Part shown: positions 43,028 to 51,987 of the stretch, piece by piece
Numbering within the stretch: the stretch's first letter is position 1
Layout of the letters: each line of letters opens with the position of its first letter
Origin: Deltaproteobacteria bacterium
GTDB taxonomy: Bacteria; Myxococcota; Kuafuiibacteriia; Kuafuiibacteriales; Kuafuiibacteriaceae
Direction: 5' to 3'
DNA: 64,000 nucleotides
NCBI GenBank assembly: GCA_020632995.1
Contig: JACKEN010000009.1
Span: 62,001 to 126,000 of the forward strand
Notes under the pieces: model-generated
Told to the model about the DNA's origin: nothing
What the model saw: only the letters and a program-made list of their open reading frames with translations
Databases searched by the model: none
Made by a program: the position numbers and the translations under genes

Positions 43028-44532
43028 GCGGCCTCGACACCCCCGACTGGCTCGCCCGCCGCGCCCAGCTCTCGCCGCACCGCACCGCCTTCGTCGAGGT
43101 CGGCACCGCCGCGAGCCACACCTTCTCCAAGCTCGAGGCGCGCACCAACCGATGGGCCCGCTGGCTCGCTGCCACCGGCGTCCGGCCGGGCGACCGGATC
43201 GCGGTGCTGGCGAAGAACCGCCTGGAGTACCTCGAGGTCTTCTTCGCCTGCCAGAAGCTGGGCGCGATCCTCCAGAACCTCAACTGGCGCCTCAACCCGG
43301 GCGAGCTCGCCGCGCTGGTCGAGGACGCCGAGCCGCGGCTCCTCCTCACCGAGGCGGGCTTCGAGCTCGACGCGATCCGGGCTGCGCAACCTGGCCTGCC
43401 GGTCTTCGATCTCGACGGCCCCGAGGTCGCGAGCCGGGCCGAGGCCTCGGCCGACCCGATGCCCCCGCCCCCGGTGGGCCTCGATGCCCCCTGGGTCATC
43501 TGCTACACCGGCGGCACCACCGGCCTGCCGAAGGGGGCCCTCCTCACCCAGGGCAACATCCTCTTCAACGCCATCCAGACCGTCGCGAGCTGGGGGCTCG
43601 ACGAGCAGGACGTGGCCATCCTCAACGCGCCGCTCTTCCACACCGGCGGCCTCAACGTCTTCACCGCCCCCCTGGTGTGGGCGGGCGGGGCCTCCTTGGT
43701 GTGCGGGGGCTTCGACGCGGGGCAGGTCTTCGATCTCGTGGCGCGAGGCGCGAGCCTCTTCTTCGGCGTCCCCACCATGTTCCAGCTGCTGATGGCGCAC
43801 CCCCGCTGGGCGGAGGCCGACCTCACCCGCCTCAAGCTCGTGATCAGCGGCGGCGCCCCCTGCCCCGCCCCGATCTTCGACGCGCTCTTCGCCAAGGGGG
43901 TGGCCTTCAAGACCGGCTACGGGCTCACCGAGGCCGGCCCCAACAACTTCTGGCTGCCGGAGCCGATGGTCCGGGCCAAGCCCGGCGCGGTGGGCCGCCC
44001 GCTCTTCCTCGTGCAAGCCCGCTTGTCGGACCCCGACGGCGGGGTGATCACCGAGCCCGATCGGCCGGGCGAGCTCCAGCTCCGAGGTCCCCACGTGGTG
44101 CCCGGCTACTGGCGTCGGCCCAACGCCTCGGCCGACCTGTTCACCGCCGACGGCTGGCTGCGGACCGGCGACCTCGCGGAGCGCGACGCCGACGGCGACT
44201 ACCGCATCTGCGGCCGCATCAAGGACCTCATCATCTCGGGGGGCGAGAACATCTACCCGGCCGAGCTCGAGAGCGTGCTCCTGGGCCTCCCCGGGGTGGT
44301 CGAGGCGGCGGTGATCGGCGCACCGGATCCACGCTGGGGCGAGGTGCCCTGGGCGGTCGTGGTCGTCGACGACCCCACGGTCGACGCGGCGGCGGTGGTG
44401 GCCCACGCTGAGGCACACCTGGCCCGCTACAAGGTGCCCCGCAAGGTGCACTTCGTCGACGCCCTGCCGAAGACCGGGGCGGGCAAGGTGGACAAGCGAC
44501 GACTCGTGGAGGCACTGGTTACGGACGTGTGA
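43024..44532 (+). CDS. AMP-dependent acyl-CoA synthetase
   Basis: This is a 502-residue adenylate-forming enzyme. The P-loop YTGGTTGLPKGALL lies near 160, the GYGLTEAGP motif near 300, TGDL near 380 and the hinge GRIKDLIISGGENIYP near 400. The catalytic Lys is near the C-terminus in TGAGKVDKR. This is a medium or long-chain fatty-acid/carboxylate CoA ligase; the substrate cannot be read. Start TTG 43024 is chosen since GGTGGAG sits seven bases upstream and the codon overlaps the stop of the SMP-30-like gene (TTGA); GTG 43012 is an alternative. Coupling suggests the two act together. Confidence 0.92.
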   Translation: MSGLDTPDWLARRAQLSPHRTAFVEVGTAASHTFSKLEARTNRWARWLAATGVRPGDRIAVLAKNRLEYLEVFFACQKLGAILQNLNWRLNPGELAALVEDAEPRLLLTEAGFELDAIRAAQPGLPVFDLDGPEVASRAEASADPMPPPPVGLDAPWVICYTGGTTGLPKGALLTQGNILFNAIQTVASWGLDEQDVAILNAPLFHTGGLNVFTAPLVWAGGASLVCGGFDAGQVFDLVARGASLFFGVPTMFQLLMAHPRWAEADLTRLKLVISGGAPCPAPIFDALFAKGVAFKTGYGLTEAGPNNFWLPEPMVRAKPGAVGRPLFLVQARLSDPDGGVITEPDRPGELQLRGPHVVPGYWRRPNASADLFTADGWLRTGDLAERDADGDYRICGRIKDLIISGGENIYPAELESVLLGLPGVVEAAVIGAPDPRWGEVPWAVVVVDDPTVDAAAVVAHAEAHLARYKVPRKVHFVDALPKTGAGKVDKRRLVEALVTDV

Positions 44533-44651
44533 CCTCGGCGCCGTTTTGGCCAAATGTGCCGAATGGTCCGGTCGATGCACGAAAGCTGTCACGCACGCGG
44601 GTGCGCCAGCGAACCCCTCGTCCGCTCACGCCCCAGCGGACAGGAGGGCGC

Positions 44652-45155
44652 ATGGATCGCCGGGTTCATACCTACGCCTATGTGGATCGCCCCTACGGGG
44701 TGGTCCGGATGGCCTTCGCAGAGGAACTGGTGGACGTGCTCCAGCACGCCTCCGAGGCGGCTGCGGCCAGGGCGGTGGCGGTCGCCACCACCCTCCACGC
44801 GCGCCTGGGGCCCTTCGACCTGGGGACCCGGGTGCAGGTGGACGCCACCGGCTTCGAGCAGACCCCGCCGGAGGCCGAGCACGCCATGTGCCGGCTCCAC
44901 GTGCGCTGGAGCGCCACCCGCGGCAAGGGCCTCTTCCCCTCGATGGAGGCGGACCTGGTGGCCCACCCGGTGGGTGACCGCGAAACCCAGCTTGCGCTCT
45001 TCGCGACCTACCGGCCGCCCCTCGGGGCGGTGGGCTCGCTCGGCGACGCCCTGATCGGGCACCGCCTGGCCGAGGCCGCCCTCCACCGCTTCCTGGAGGA
45101 GGTGGTCCGGCGCCTGGAGGTCATGATCCCGGTCGACCTCGGCGACGTCGGCTGA
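44652..45155 (+). CDS. Conserved-looking small protein, unknown
   Basis: This is a 167-residue protein with no signal peptide. ATG 44652 has AGGAGGG seven bases upstream. Residues 5-30 (HTYAYVDRPYGVVRMAF) and the C-terminal helix (AEAALHRFLEEVVRRLEVMI) suggest a START/SRPBCC-like alpha-beta fold that binds a hydrophobic ligand, but this is a guess from pattern only. The 119-base gap before it contains a TTTGGCCAAA palindrome (44545-44554). The stop is four bases from the convergent MYXO-CTERM gene. Confidence 0.75.
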   Translation: MDRRVHTYAYVDRPYGVVRMAFAEELVDVLQHASEAAAARAVAVATTLHARLGPFDLGTRVQVDATGFEQTPPEAEHAMCRLHVRWSATRGKGLFPSMEADLVAHPVGDRETQLALFATYRPPLGAVGSLGDALIGHRLAEAALHRFLEEVVRRLEVMIPVDLGDVG

Positions 45156-45159
45156 GCGG

Positions 45160-45909
45160 TCACTCGCGCCGCGAACGGCGCAGCATCAGGCCAGCTCCGA
45201 GCACCAGGACCAGCCCCAGCTCCAGCCCGGGCGCCGCGGTGCAGCCCGCCCCGGTGACCCCGCGCGCCGACGGATCCGGCGCCGGCACCCCCTCCTCGGC
45301 GATGCGCAGCATCCCCACGCTGACGTCGTCGCCCAGGGGGTCCGAGGCCTCGGTGGCGCTGTTCGCCCCGTTGCCGTCCACCCCCACCAGGTAGAGGTCC
45401 ACGTAGCCGGTGCCGGCGGGCGGCGACTGCCACTTGAAGGTCCAGGAGGTCACCTGCACGTTCTTCTGGCCCCGCGCAAAGAGGACATCTTGCGCCGGGG
45501 TGGTCTTCATCAGGTTCTCGTCGAACCCGAAGAAGCCGCCGACCGGCTCACCCGCCGCGTCCACCAGCTCCGCCGCGAAGGTGTTGTAGTTCGCGTTCGC
45601 CTCGAGGCCGCGGGTCTCGTTCGCGAAGGCGACGGTGATCGTGTACTGGGTGTCCGGCTGGTAGGAGCGCTCGGTCAGCAGGCTCGCCGGCTCCGCGTTC
45701 ACGTTCAGCAAGAGCTCTTGCGGCGCGTCGAGGTGGCACGCGGTGCAGTTCCACCCCCGAAAGCGCGGCGAGCCGGTGTAGTAGGTCCCGCTGCCCCCGC
45801 CCACCGAGGCCGCGTCCGAGAAGCTGTCCACCGCGTGGAAGGCGCGCGCCTCCCTCGCCCCGACCGTCAGCGCGAGGAGGGCCGCGCACGTCAGCGTCGT
45901 CGCGCGCAT
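45160..45909 (-). CDS. Exported mono-heme-motif (Reeler/choice-of-anchor V-like) protein with MYXO-CTERM-like tail
   Basis: This is a 249-residue protein. The signal peptide (MRATTLTCAALLALTVGA) ends near ARA. A CTACH heme-binding motif lies near residue 56, followed by a beta domain similar to Reeler/choice-of-anchor V proteins, where CxxCH is a regular feature. The C-terminus has GAGC, then a hydrophobic helix (LELGLVLVLGAGLML) and RRSRRE, the MYXO-CTERM sorting signal pattern. ATG 45909 overlaps the preceding stop (TGATG); a GTG one codon earlier is possible. It is third in an operon with a barrel and a heme lipoprotein, and should be displayed on the cell surface. Confidence 0.85.
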   Translation of the reverse strand: MRATTLTCAALLALTVGAREARAFHAVDSFSDAASVGGGSGTYYTGSPRFRGWNCTACHLDAPQELLLNVNAEPASLLTERSYQPDTQYTITVAFANETRGLEANANYNTFAAELVDAAGEPVGGFFGFDENLMKTTPAQDVLFARGQKNVQVTSWTFKWQSPPAGTGYVDLYLVGVDGNGANSATEASDPLGDDVSVGMLRIAEEGVPAPDPSARGVTGAGCTAAPGLELGLVLVLGAGLMLRRSRRE

Positions 45910-46406
45910 CACTGGGCCCCCTCCGTCCCTGCGAACACGCAGGCCGGGTCCTCGGTCTCGCCCGCGATCCAGCCGCGGATCGTGACGTAGTCGGGGTCTT
46001 CGTCATCGAGGAACACGTCCCCCGCCTGGAAGATCTCCTTGCCGCGGTGGTAGTAGCCGCCCGCGTCGGCGTCGAGGGGCTTCAACAGGAGCCAGCTCTC
46101 GTCCGGCTGCGCCGGATCCACGAAGCCGAGGGCGCTCTTCATGTTCAGCTCCAGCTCCTCCGCGCTCAGGGGCAGGTTGCGTTGCTCGTTGCTCCCGACG
46201 AGCCGCATCCGGTTGCGGGTGAAGCTGTGGAAGGGCCGCCGCACGTCGCCGTGGCAGGCGAGCATCGAGCAGCGCGCGTCCACCACCGGCTGCACCCGGC
46301 ACCGATAGTACGGCGCGTCCAGCTGGGGCAGGGCCTGGGGTGGGTTGTCCACGCAGGCCGCCAGCCCCAGCAGGGTCACCGCCGCCAGTGTCAACCCGGC
46401 CTTCAA
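45909..46406 (-). CDS. Heme-motif lipoprotein (CX4CH)
   Basis: This is a 165-residue protein with a lipoprotein signal (MKAGLTLAAVTLLGLAAC, Cys18). The mature N-terminus reads VQPVVDARCSMLACHGD, like planctomycete-type cytochromes c but with CX4CH spacing; CX4CH is accepted by heme lyases in some cytochromes. The rest is charged and ends in a Trp-Ile-Ala segment typical of such domains (VTIRGWIAGE). Start TTG overlaps the stop of the DUF3570 gene (TTGA). It sits between a barrel and a surface heme protein and could pass electrons across the outer membrane, which is inference. Confidence 0.8.
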   Translation of the reverse strand: MKAGLTLAAVTLLGLAACVDNPPQALPQLDAPYYRCRVQPVVDARCSMLACHGDVRRPFHSFTRNRMRLVGSNEQRNLPLSAEELELNMKSALGFVDPAQPDESWLLLKPLDADAGGYYHRGKEIFQAGDVFLDDEDPDYVTIRGWIAGETEDPACVFAGTEGAQ

Positions 46407-47500
46407 AACACCACCTCCACCCCGGACTCCATCACGAAGCCCATCCGGTGGGGCAACAGCGGGAAGTCGCGGTAGCTGTAGCGGAAGCCGTCGAACTTGG
46501 CGGTGAGCTGCAGGGCCTCGAACACCCAGAAGTCCTCTATCCGCCCGAACACCTTGAGCCCCACCATGTGGGCGGACAGCGGCGACAGCTCGCGGTCGCG
46601 GGTCATGAACTCGCGGGGCTCGTCGTACTGGAACTGCCAGAAGTTGGCCGCGTTCTGCCAATAGAAGCGGTAGCGCAGGCGCGCCCCGAAGCTGCGGGTC
46701 CAGCCCAGGTGGCCGAGGAGCTCCACCGTGTGGCCGTTGAGGCCCCACGAGTCCAGGTAGAGCCGGTAGCGGCTCTCCACCGCGTGCTCTGCCCCGAGGT
46801 GGGCCTTGAGGCCGCCGTAGAGGGCGTGGCGCATCCGGAAGTCGGGGTGCTGCTCGGGCACCGCGGACACCCCGGTGAGGCCGTCGTCGCCCGGCACCAC
46901 CGCCCCGATGCGGGCGTAGCGGTAGGGCTTGGCGGTGTAGCCGTCCTGGATGCCGAGGGAGTAGCCGAAGTCGGCGAGCAGCCACGGGGTCAGGATCTGG
47001 GAGCCCTTCACGTCGATCGCGTGGGTCAGCAGGTCGCGGCTGAAGGTGGGGTCGGCGGAGCGCCCGATCTTGGAGATCTCGAGGGCGTACGACAGCCCGA
47101 GGGTCGCGTTGCGCTCGGCCAGCTCCATGTCGAAGCTCGCCCCCACCCCATGCCCGTCGTAGTCGGGCTCGTGGCTGTAGCCGTAGTTGAGGCTCAAGGT
47201 CTTCCCGCCGAAGTCGTGGCGGCCGCCGACGCCGATGGCCTGCCGCTTCTCGTCGAAGCGATCCGTGGCCGAGCTGACCACGTCGATCGACGCGCTCGAG
47301 ATGATGTCGATGAGGTAGCTCGCCTCCAGCGTGCCGCCCGACCACGGGTCCCCGCTCACCCGGGTGACGCTCGTGATCACGTCGGTGTGGTCGTCGTCGC
47401 TGTAGAGGCTGAGGTTGGATGCGACCCGGTTCTCGGCCCCCACCGGCCGAGCCACTCCGAACGCGAGGAGGGCCAGGAGGCCGCAAGCGGCCCTGCCCAT
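46403..47500 (-). CDS. DUF3570-family outer-membrane barrel
   Basis: This is a 365-residue protein with a signal peptide (MGRAACGLLALLAFGVARPVGA) and a large barrel made of alternating strands, ending VESGVEVVF with a terminal Phe as needed for Bam insertion. The DUF3570 family is suggested by SLYSDDDHTDVITSVTRVSG near the N-terminus, by RFDEKRQAIGVGGRHDF, and by FRYSYRDFPLLPHRMGF near the C-terminus. In many proteobacteria DUF3570 genes lie near ApbE/thioredoxin-like genes. Here the downstream genes encode heme proteins. ATG 47500 starts the signal. The 263-base gap upstream is shared with the divergent DUF2252 operon. Confidence 0.85.
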   Translation of the reverse strand: MGRAACGLLALLAFGVARPVGAENRVASNLSLYSDDDHTDVITSVTRVSGDPWSGGTLEASYLIDIISSASIDVVSSATDRFDEKRQAIGVGGRHDFGGKTLSLNYGYSHEPDYDGHGVGASFDMELAERNATLGLSYALEISKIGRSADPTFSRDLLTHAIDVKGSQILTPWLLADFGYSLGIQDGYTAKPYRYARIGAVVPGDDGLTGVSAVPEQHPDFRMRHALYGGLKAHLGAEHAVESRYRLYLDSWGLNGHTVELLGHLGWTRSFGARLRYRFYWQNAANFWQFQYDEPREFMTRDRELSPLSAHMVGLKVFGRIEDFWVFEALQLTAKFDGFRYSYRDFPLLPHRMGFVMESGVEVVF

Positions 47501-47726
47501 CCGACGCCGCCACCGAGTGACAGCGCCGTAGGCCGGCCGACCCGCCTCGTCAGGGCTTCGCGCCGCGGAGGGCGGCCTCACCGGGCTTGGTGCGCTCACG
47601 TCCGCTGGTCTTGCCAAAATTCCGACCAGAGCGCCATCCCAGCACTCCGAAAGCGACTCCTAAGGGTATCCGCGGAGGCAAGGTGACGCCGCGGTGAAAT
47701 GCTCCGGCCACCCCAGCGCGCTGCGG

Positions 47727-47755
47727 TTGCCTCCGCCGCCCGCGCCCCCTACACC
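47727..47755 (+). promoter_or_regulatory. Promoter of the DUF2252 operon
   Basis: TTGCCT (47727-47732) and TACACC (47750-47755) have a 17-base spacer. The -10 ends eight bases before the ATG at 47764, so the leader would be 0-2 bases; no Shine-Dalgarno is present. Confidence 0.4.
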
Positions 47756-47763
47756 CCGCGCCC

Positions 47764-49218
47764 ATGGCCCGGCGCGTCGCCCCCCTCGCCCCCTGGGCGG
47801 CGCTCGTGGCGAGCCTCGCCGCGGGCTGCGGCGCCAACACCGAGCACCGGGCCGCGTGGTTGCAAGCCACGTTGACGGACGACAACCGGGACCTCCTGTA
47901 CCGCAGCCCCGACCTCGTGGCGGGCAAGTACGCCAAGATGGCCCTCGGCCCCTACCCCTACATGCGCGGCACCGCGCTGCAGTGGATGCGCGACCTCACC
48001 CAGCCCGGCCCGGTGCCCATGCCCGCCCGCCCCATGGCGCCTGCCGCGGCCCGGGTGCTCCTGATGGGCGATCCGCACCCCGAGAACCTCGGCAGCTTCC
48101 TCCCCGCCGACGGGGACATCACGGTGGAGTTCAACGACTTCGACGCCGCCCGCTACGGCCCCTACGTGGCGGATCTGTGGCGCCTCGGCAGCGCGTTCGA
48201 GCTCCTGGGTCGGGTCCTCGAGCTCGACGATGCGGTGCAGGCGGAGCTGCGCGCGGCCGCGGCCGAGGGCTACTTCGACACCGTGGCCGCCCTGGCCGCA
48301 GGCGAGCCTGCGCCGCGCGCCGCGTTCAGGGCCGGCGCGGGCGCGATCGCGGACGACCTGATGCGCCGGGGCCTGCGCGACGGCCAGGTGCGGGAGGAGC
48401 TCCTCGACTACACCGAGGTGGTGGACGGCGCCCGCCGCTTCAAGATCGGCGATCTCGAGGCCAGCCCCGCCCCCGGGGTGGTCGGCGAGGCCCTCGCCCC
48501 GATCTCCGACCGGGAGCGCCGCCTGATCACCCGGCTCATGGAGGACTACCGGACCACCGTGCTCCCCGCCCCGGAGCTCACGCAGGACAGCCTGCAGCTG
48601 AAGGACGTGGTGCGCCAGGTCGGCTCGGGCGTCAGCAGCTACCCGCTCCTCCGCTACTACCTGCTCCTCGAGGGCCCCACCGCCAGCGTCGAGGACGACT
48701 GGCTGGTCGAGGCCAAGGAGATCCGGGACCCCGCGCCGATCCCCGGCCTGCCGCTGCCCGCCCCCCGGGTGTTCCGCACCAACGCGGAGCGGGTGGTGGC
48801 GGCGCAACGTGCCTTGCAAGCCACCGACCGGGACGACCCCCTGCTCGGCCACGCGGCGGACGGGGCCTTCAGCCTCAAGCTCCGCCACCGCACCAAGTAC
48901 CAGAAGGGCGCCGACGTGGCCCGGATGGCCGAGGACCTCGCCGCGGGCGACCTCGTGCCAGCCGACGTGGTGGCCTTCGCCCGGCTCGCCGGGACCCTCC
49001 TCGGCCGAGGTCATGCCCTCGCCCCCACCCTGGACGGCCCCCCCGGCGGTCCCGCGCTCCGCGAGAGCCTCGGTGACGACCGCGCCGCATTCGTGGCCCA
49101 GGCGGCCGACGTGGCCGAGCGCTACGCGGATCAGCTCTTCATCGACCACCAGCTCTTCGTCGAGCTTCTGGCCACCCACGGCCCCTTCCTCGGGGCCCGC
49201 CTCGAGGCGACCCCATGA
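47764..49218 (+). CDS. DUF2252 protein with lipoprotein signal
   Basis: This is a 484-residue protein. DUF2252, a family distantly related to phosphotransferases, is indicated by GDPHPENLG near 102, NDFDAARYGP near 122 and a helical C-terminus (AGTLLGRGHALAP). The N-terminus is an export signal (MARRVAPLAPWAALVASLAA) ending GCG, a lipobox with Cys22. This is odd, since most DUF2252 proteins I know of have no signal and kinase-like enzymes need ATP. It may be an envelope protein using the fold for binding. It is the first of four overlapping genes, ending in ATGA with the barrel gene. Confidence 0.82.
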   Translation: MARRVAPLAPWAALVASLAAGCGANTEHRAAWLQATLTDDNRDLLYRSPDLVAGKYAKMALGPYPYMRGTALQWMRDLTQPGPVPMPARPMAPAAARVLLMGDPHPENLGSFLPADGDITVEFNDFDAARYGPYVADLWRLGSAFELLGRVLELDDAVQAELRAAAAEGYFDTVAALAAGEPAPRAAFRAGAGAIADDLMRRGLRDGQVREELLDYTEVVDGARRFKIGDLEASPAPGVVGEALAPISDRERRLITRLMEDYRTTVLPAPELTQDSLQLKDVVRQVGSGVSSYPLLRYYLLLEGPTASVEDDWLVEAKEIRDPAPIPGLPLPAPRVFRTNAERVVAAQRALQATDRDDPLLGHAADGAFSLKLRHRTKYQKGADVARMAEDLAAGDLVPADVVAFARLAGTLLGRGHALAPTLDGPPGGPALRESLGDDRAAFVAQAADVAERYADQLFIDHQLFVELLATHGPFLGARLEATP

Positions 49219-50387
49219 ACGCCCTGCCCCTCCTGTTGACCCTGGCCGCCGCGCCCCCCGCCATCCCCGCCGCGGTGCGCCCGCTCGGCGCCTGCGTCGC
49301 GCGCTCCGGCCCCGGCGGCGAGGCCGGCTTCGCCGCCTCCGCCTTCGCCCAGGTCTTCGCGCGCTACGACGCCCGCTTCGCCGACGACGCGGACTTCAAC
49401 GAGTTCAGCCTCGGCCGGGGCGAGCTCGGGGCCTGCACCACCTGGGGCGGGGTGGGCGGCATGCTCATCAACCTGGAGGCGGTGCGCTCGGCCGGCCCCG
49501 ACAGCCTGTTCGGGGTGGCCGGCGACTCCCTGGTGATCCGGGCCAAGCACGCCTTCGCGTTCACCGACCAGGACCTGGGCTTCGGTCAACTCACCTTGCA
49601 GGTCGGCCTGGTGCCGGATCCGTGGACCCAGAGCATCGAAGGCGAGTACGACCTGCGGGGCGCCGCCCCCACCCTGGCCGAGCGGGCCCAGTTCTTCGAC
49701 ACCAGCGATCTCGGCGCCACCGCCCAGCTCCAGGCCCTGGAGGGCCGGGTGGGCCTGCGGGTGGCCTACCTCAACGGCGAGGGCCGAAACCAGATCGAGC
49801 AGAACGCGGGGAAGAACCTCACCTTCGTGCTGAGCGGGACGCCGCTCCTCATGGACCTCGCCGGCCCGCTGCAGGTCAACCTGCACGCGGGCTACCGCGA
49901 CGGCTCCCTGGGGGCGGGCAAGGCCCGGAACCACCGCCTCTTCGGCGCCCTCACCGCGTTGCACCCTCGGGCGAAGCTCGGGGTGGAGTGGTCGGAGGCC
50001 TTCGGCTACCGCGGCCGGGGCGAGGTGAAGGCGCGCCTCATCGGCGCGTGGGCGAGCGGCGCGCTCATCGATCCATACCTCGGGCTGTACGCCCGCTACG
50101 ATCGGATCTGGACCGACACGAGCCTGGCCGGCGCGCACCAGCAGCGCATCGAGGCCGGCCTCTACACCGACGCCCTGAGCCAGGCCCGGCCCACCGCGCC
50201 CCTGCGCCTGCGGGCCTACCTCGGCTACGCCCGCGAGACCTTCGGCGCCGCCTCCGGCCCCCTGCCCGGGGCGGCGGCCCTCGCCGACAACCACACCGTC
50301 CTGCTGGTGGTGGAGGCCCTGGGGTGGTCCCCGGCCCTCCGCGCCAGCGCACCGGAGAACGACGACGATGCGCACCCTTCGAGCTGA
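49215..50387 (+). CDS. Porin-like outer-membrane barrel
   Basis: This is a 390-residue protein with a short signal (MNALPLLLTLAAAPPAIPA). Alternating strands make a barrel: VGLRVAYLNGEGRNQIEQN, LQVNLHAGYRDGSLGAG and LRLRAYLGYARETFG. The C-terminus extends some twenty residues beyond the last strand. It overlaps the upstream gene by four bases and the downstream gene by twenty. Function unknown: a channel or assembly site for the exported DUF2252 partner is possible. Confidence 0.8.
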   Translation: MNALPLLLTLAAAPPAIPAAVRPLGACVARSGPGGEAGFAASAFAQVFARYDARFADDADFNEFSLGRGELGACTTWGGVGGMLINLEAVRSAGPDSLFGVAGDSLVIRAKHAFAFTDQDLGFGQLTLQVGLVPDPWTQSIEGEYDLRGAAPTLAERAQFFDTSDLGATAQLQALEGRVGLRVAYLNGEGRNQIEQNAGKNLTFVLSGTPLLMDLAGPLQVNLHAGYRDGSLGAGKARNHRLFGALTALHPRAKLGVEWSEAFGYRGRGEVKARLIGAWASGALIDPYLGLYARYDRIWTDTSLAGAHQQRIEAGLYTDALSQARPTAPLRLRAYLGYARETFGAASGPLPGAAALADNHTVLLVVEALGWSPALRASAPENDDDAHPSS

Positions 50388-51987
50388 GCTCCTGATCCTG
50401 CCCCTCCTCGCCGCCTGCAGCGGCGCGGTCGACCCCGCGGTCGACGGGGGCACGAACAACAACAACACCGGCACCCCGGACTCCGGCGTGGCGGTCGACG
50501 CCGGCCCCAGCCCCTACCTCGGCCTCGTGATCAACGAGGTGGCCCCGGCCGGCGCCCCCTCGGACTGGTTCGAGCTCTACAACACCACCGCCAACGACCT
50601 CTCGCTGGACGGGCTCACCTACACCGATGACATCGTCGGCGACCCCACCAAGGGCGCCTTCCCCGCCGGCATCACCGTATCTGCGGGCGGCTTCTACGTG
50701 CAGCTCCTCACCGACACCGACCCCGGCTTCGGCCTGGGGAGCGACGAGGAGCTGGGGGTCTACGATCCGCAAGGCCGCCTGCTCGACTCGGTGGACTGGG
50801 CGGCCGACGCGGCCCCCGCCGGGAGCAGCTGGGGGCGGTTCCCCGACGGCACCGGGGCCTTCGAGAACCTGGCCGTGCCCAGCCCCGGCGCGGCCAACCA
50901 GCGCGGCAACCCCACCTGCGGCGATGACGTGCGCCAGGGCGCCGAGGCCTGCGACGGCGCGGACCTCGGTGGCACCACCTGCGAGAGCCTGGGCCTGGGC
51001 GCGGGTACCGTGACCTGCAACGCGACCTGCGACGGCTTCGACACCGCGGGCTGCGGCGCGGTGACGACGCCCCTCGTAATCAACGAGCTGACCTCGTCCG
51101 GCGACGACGAGATCGAGCTGTTCCTCGCCGCCGACGCCGCGGCGGTGGACCTCGAGGGCTACTGGCTCCAGGACGCGGGCGGCGGCCGCTACGACTTCCC
51201 GGCCGGCGCCGCCCTCGACCCCGGCGCGTACCTGGTGCTGGTGAAGGGCGTGGACCACACCTTCGGCCTCGGCGGGAGCGACTCGCTGGCGCTGTACGAC
51301 CCGCTGGATCAGCTGGTGGACTCCGCCACCTACGCGGCCGGGATGGCCGAGGTCTCCTTCTGCCGCATCCCCAACGGCACCGGCCCCTTCAAGGCCTGCG
51401 CCCAGGCCACCTTCGGGGCCGAGAACTCCGACGACGCGCCCACCTGCGGCGATGACCTCCGCGAGGGGGCCGAGATCTGTGACGGGGCGGACCTCGCCGG
51501 CCAGGACTGCACCACCCAGGGCTTCTCGGGGGGCAGCCTCGGTTGCAACGCGACCTGCGACGGCTTCGACACCGCGGGCTGCTTCACCACCACCGCCACC
51601 ACCGTGGTGCTGAACGAGGTGACCTCGTCCGGCGACGATCAGATCGAGCTGTACAACACCACCGGCGGCATCATCGATCTGTCGGGCTGGGCGGTCGCCG
51701 ATGACGGCTACATGGCGGGCGACCCCACCACCGCGGACCACCTCTACACCCTGGCCGCCGGCCGCCAGATCGATCCCTTCGAGCACCTGGTGCTGGTGAA
51801 GGGCACCGACCACCCCTTCGGTCTCGGGAGCAGCGACGGGGTGCGCCTCTTCGACGCCGCCGGGGTGTTGGTGAACGAGGTGAACTGGGCCACCGGAGAC
51901 GCGGCGACCTCCTACTGCCGCAGCCCGGACGGCACCGGCCCCTGGCAGGTCTGCGCCACCGCCACCTTCGGCGCCGCGAACCCGTGA
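50368..51987 (+). CDS. Lipoprotein with three lamin-tail domains
   Basis: This is a 539-residue protein; the signal ends LLAAC (Cys17). After an Asn-rich linker come three lamin-tail (LTD) beta domains, near 50-185, 230-355 and 410-539, each starting LVINE(V/L)-type and with SSGDD(E/Q)IELY and GSxDxLxLYD strands. Between them sit two Cys repeats (CGDDVRQGAEACDG, CNATCDGFDTAGC). LTD-carrying bacterial proteins are exported and usually associated with cell-surface nucleases or hydrolases; no catalytic domain is present here. The ATG overlaps the previous gene by 20 bases. Confidence 0.88.
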   Translation: MRTLRAELLILPLLAACSGAVDPAVDGGTNNNNTGTPDSGVAVDAGPSPYLGLVINEVAPAGAPSDWFELYNTTANDLSLDGLTYTDDIVGDPTKGAFPAGITVSAGGFYVQLLTDTDPGFGLGSDEELGVYDPQGRLLDSVDWAADAAPAGSSWGRFPDGTGAFENLAVPSPGAANQRGNPTCGDDVRQGAEACDGADLGGTTCESLGLGAGTVTCNATCDGFDTAGCGAVTTPLVINELTSSGDDEIELFLAADAAAVDLEGYWLQDAGGGRYDFPAGAALDPGAYLVLVKGVDHTFGLGGSDSLALYDPLDQLVDSATYAAGMAEVSFCRIPNGTGPFKACAQATFGAENSDDAPTCGDDLREGAEICDGADLAGQDCTTQGFSGGSLGCNATCDGFDTAGCFTTTATTVVLNEVTSSGDDQIELYNTTGGIIDLSGWAVADDGYMAGDPTTADHLYTLAAGRQIDPFEHLVLVKGTDHPFGLGSSDGVRLFDAAGVLVNEVNWATGDAATSYCRSPDGTGPWQVCATATFGAANP

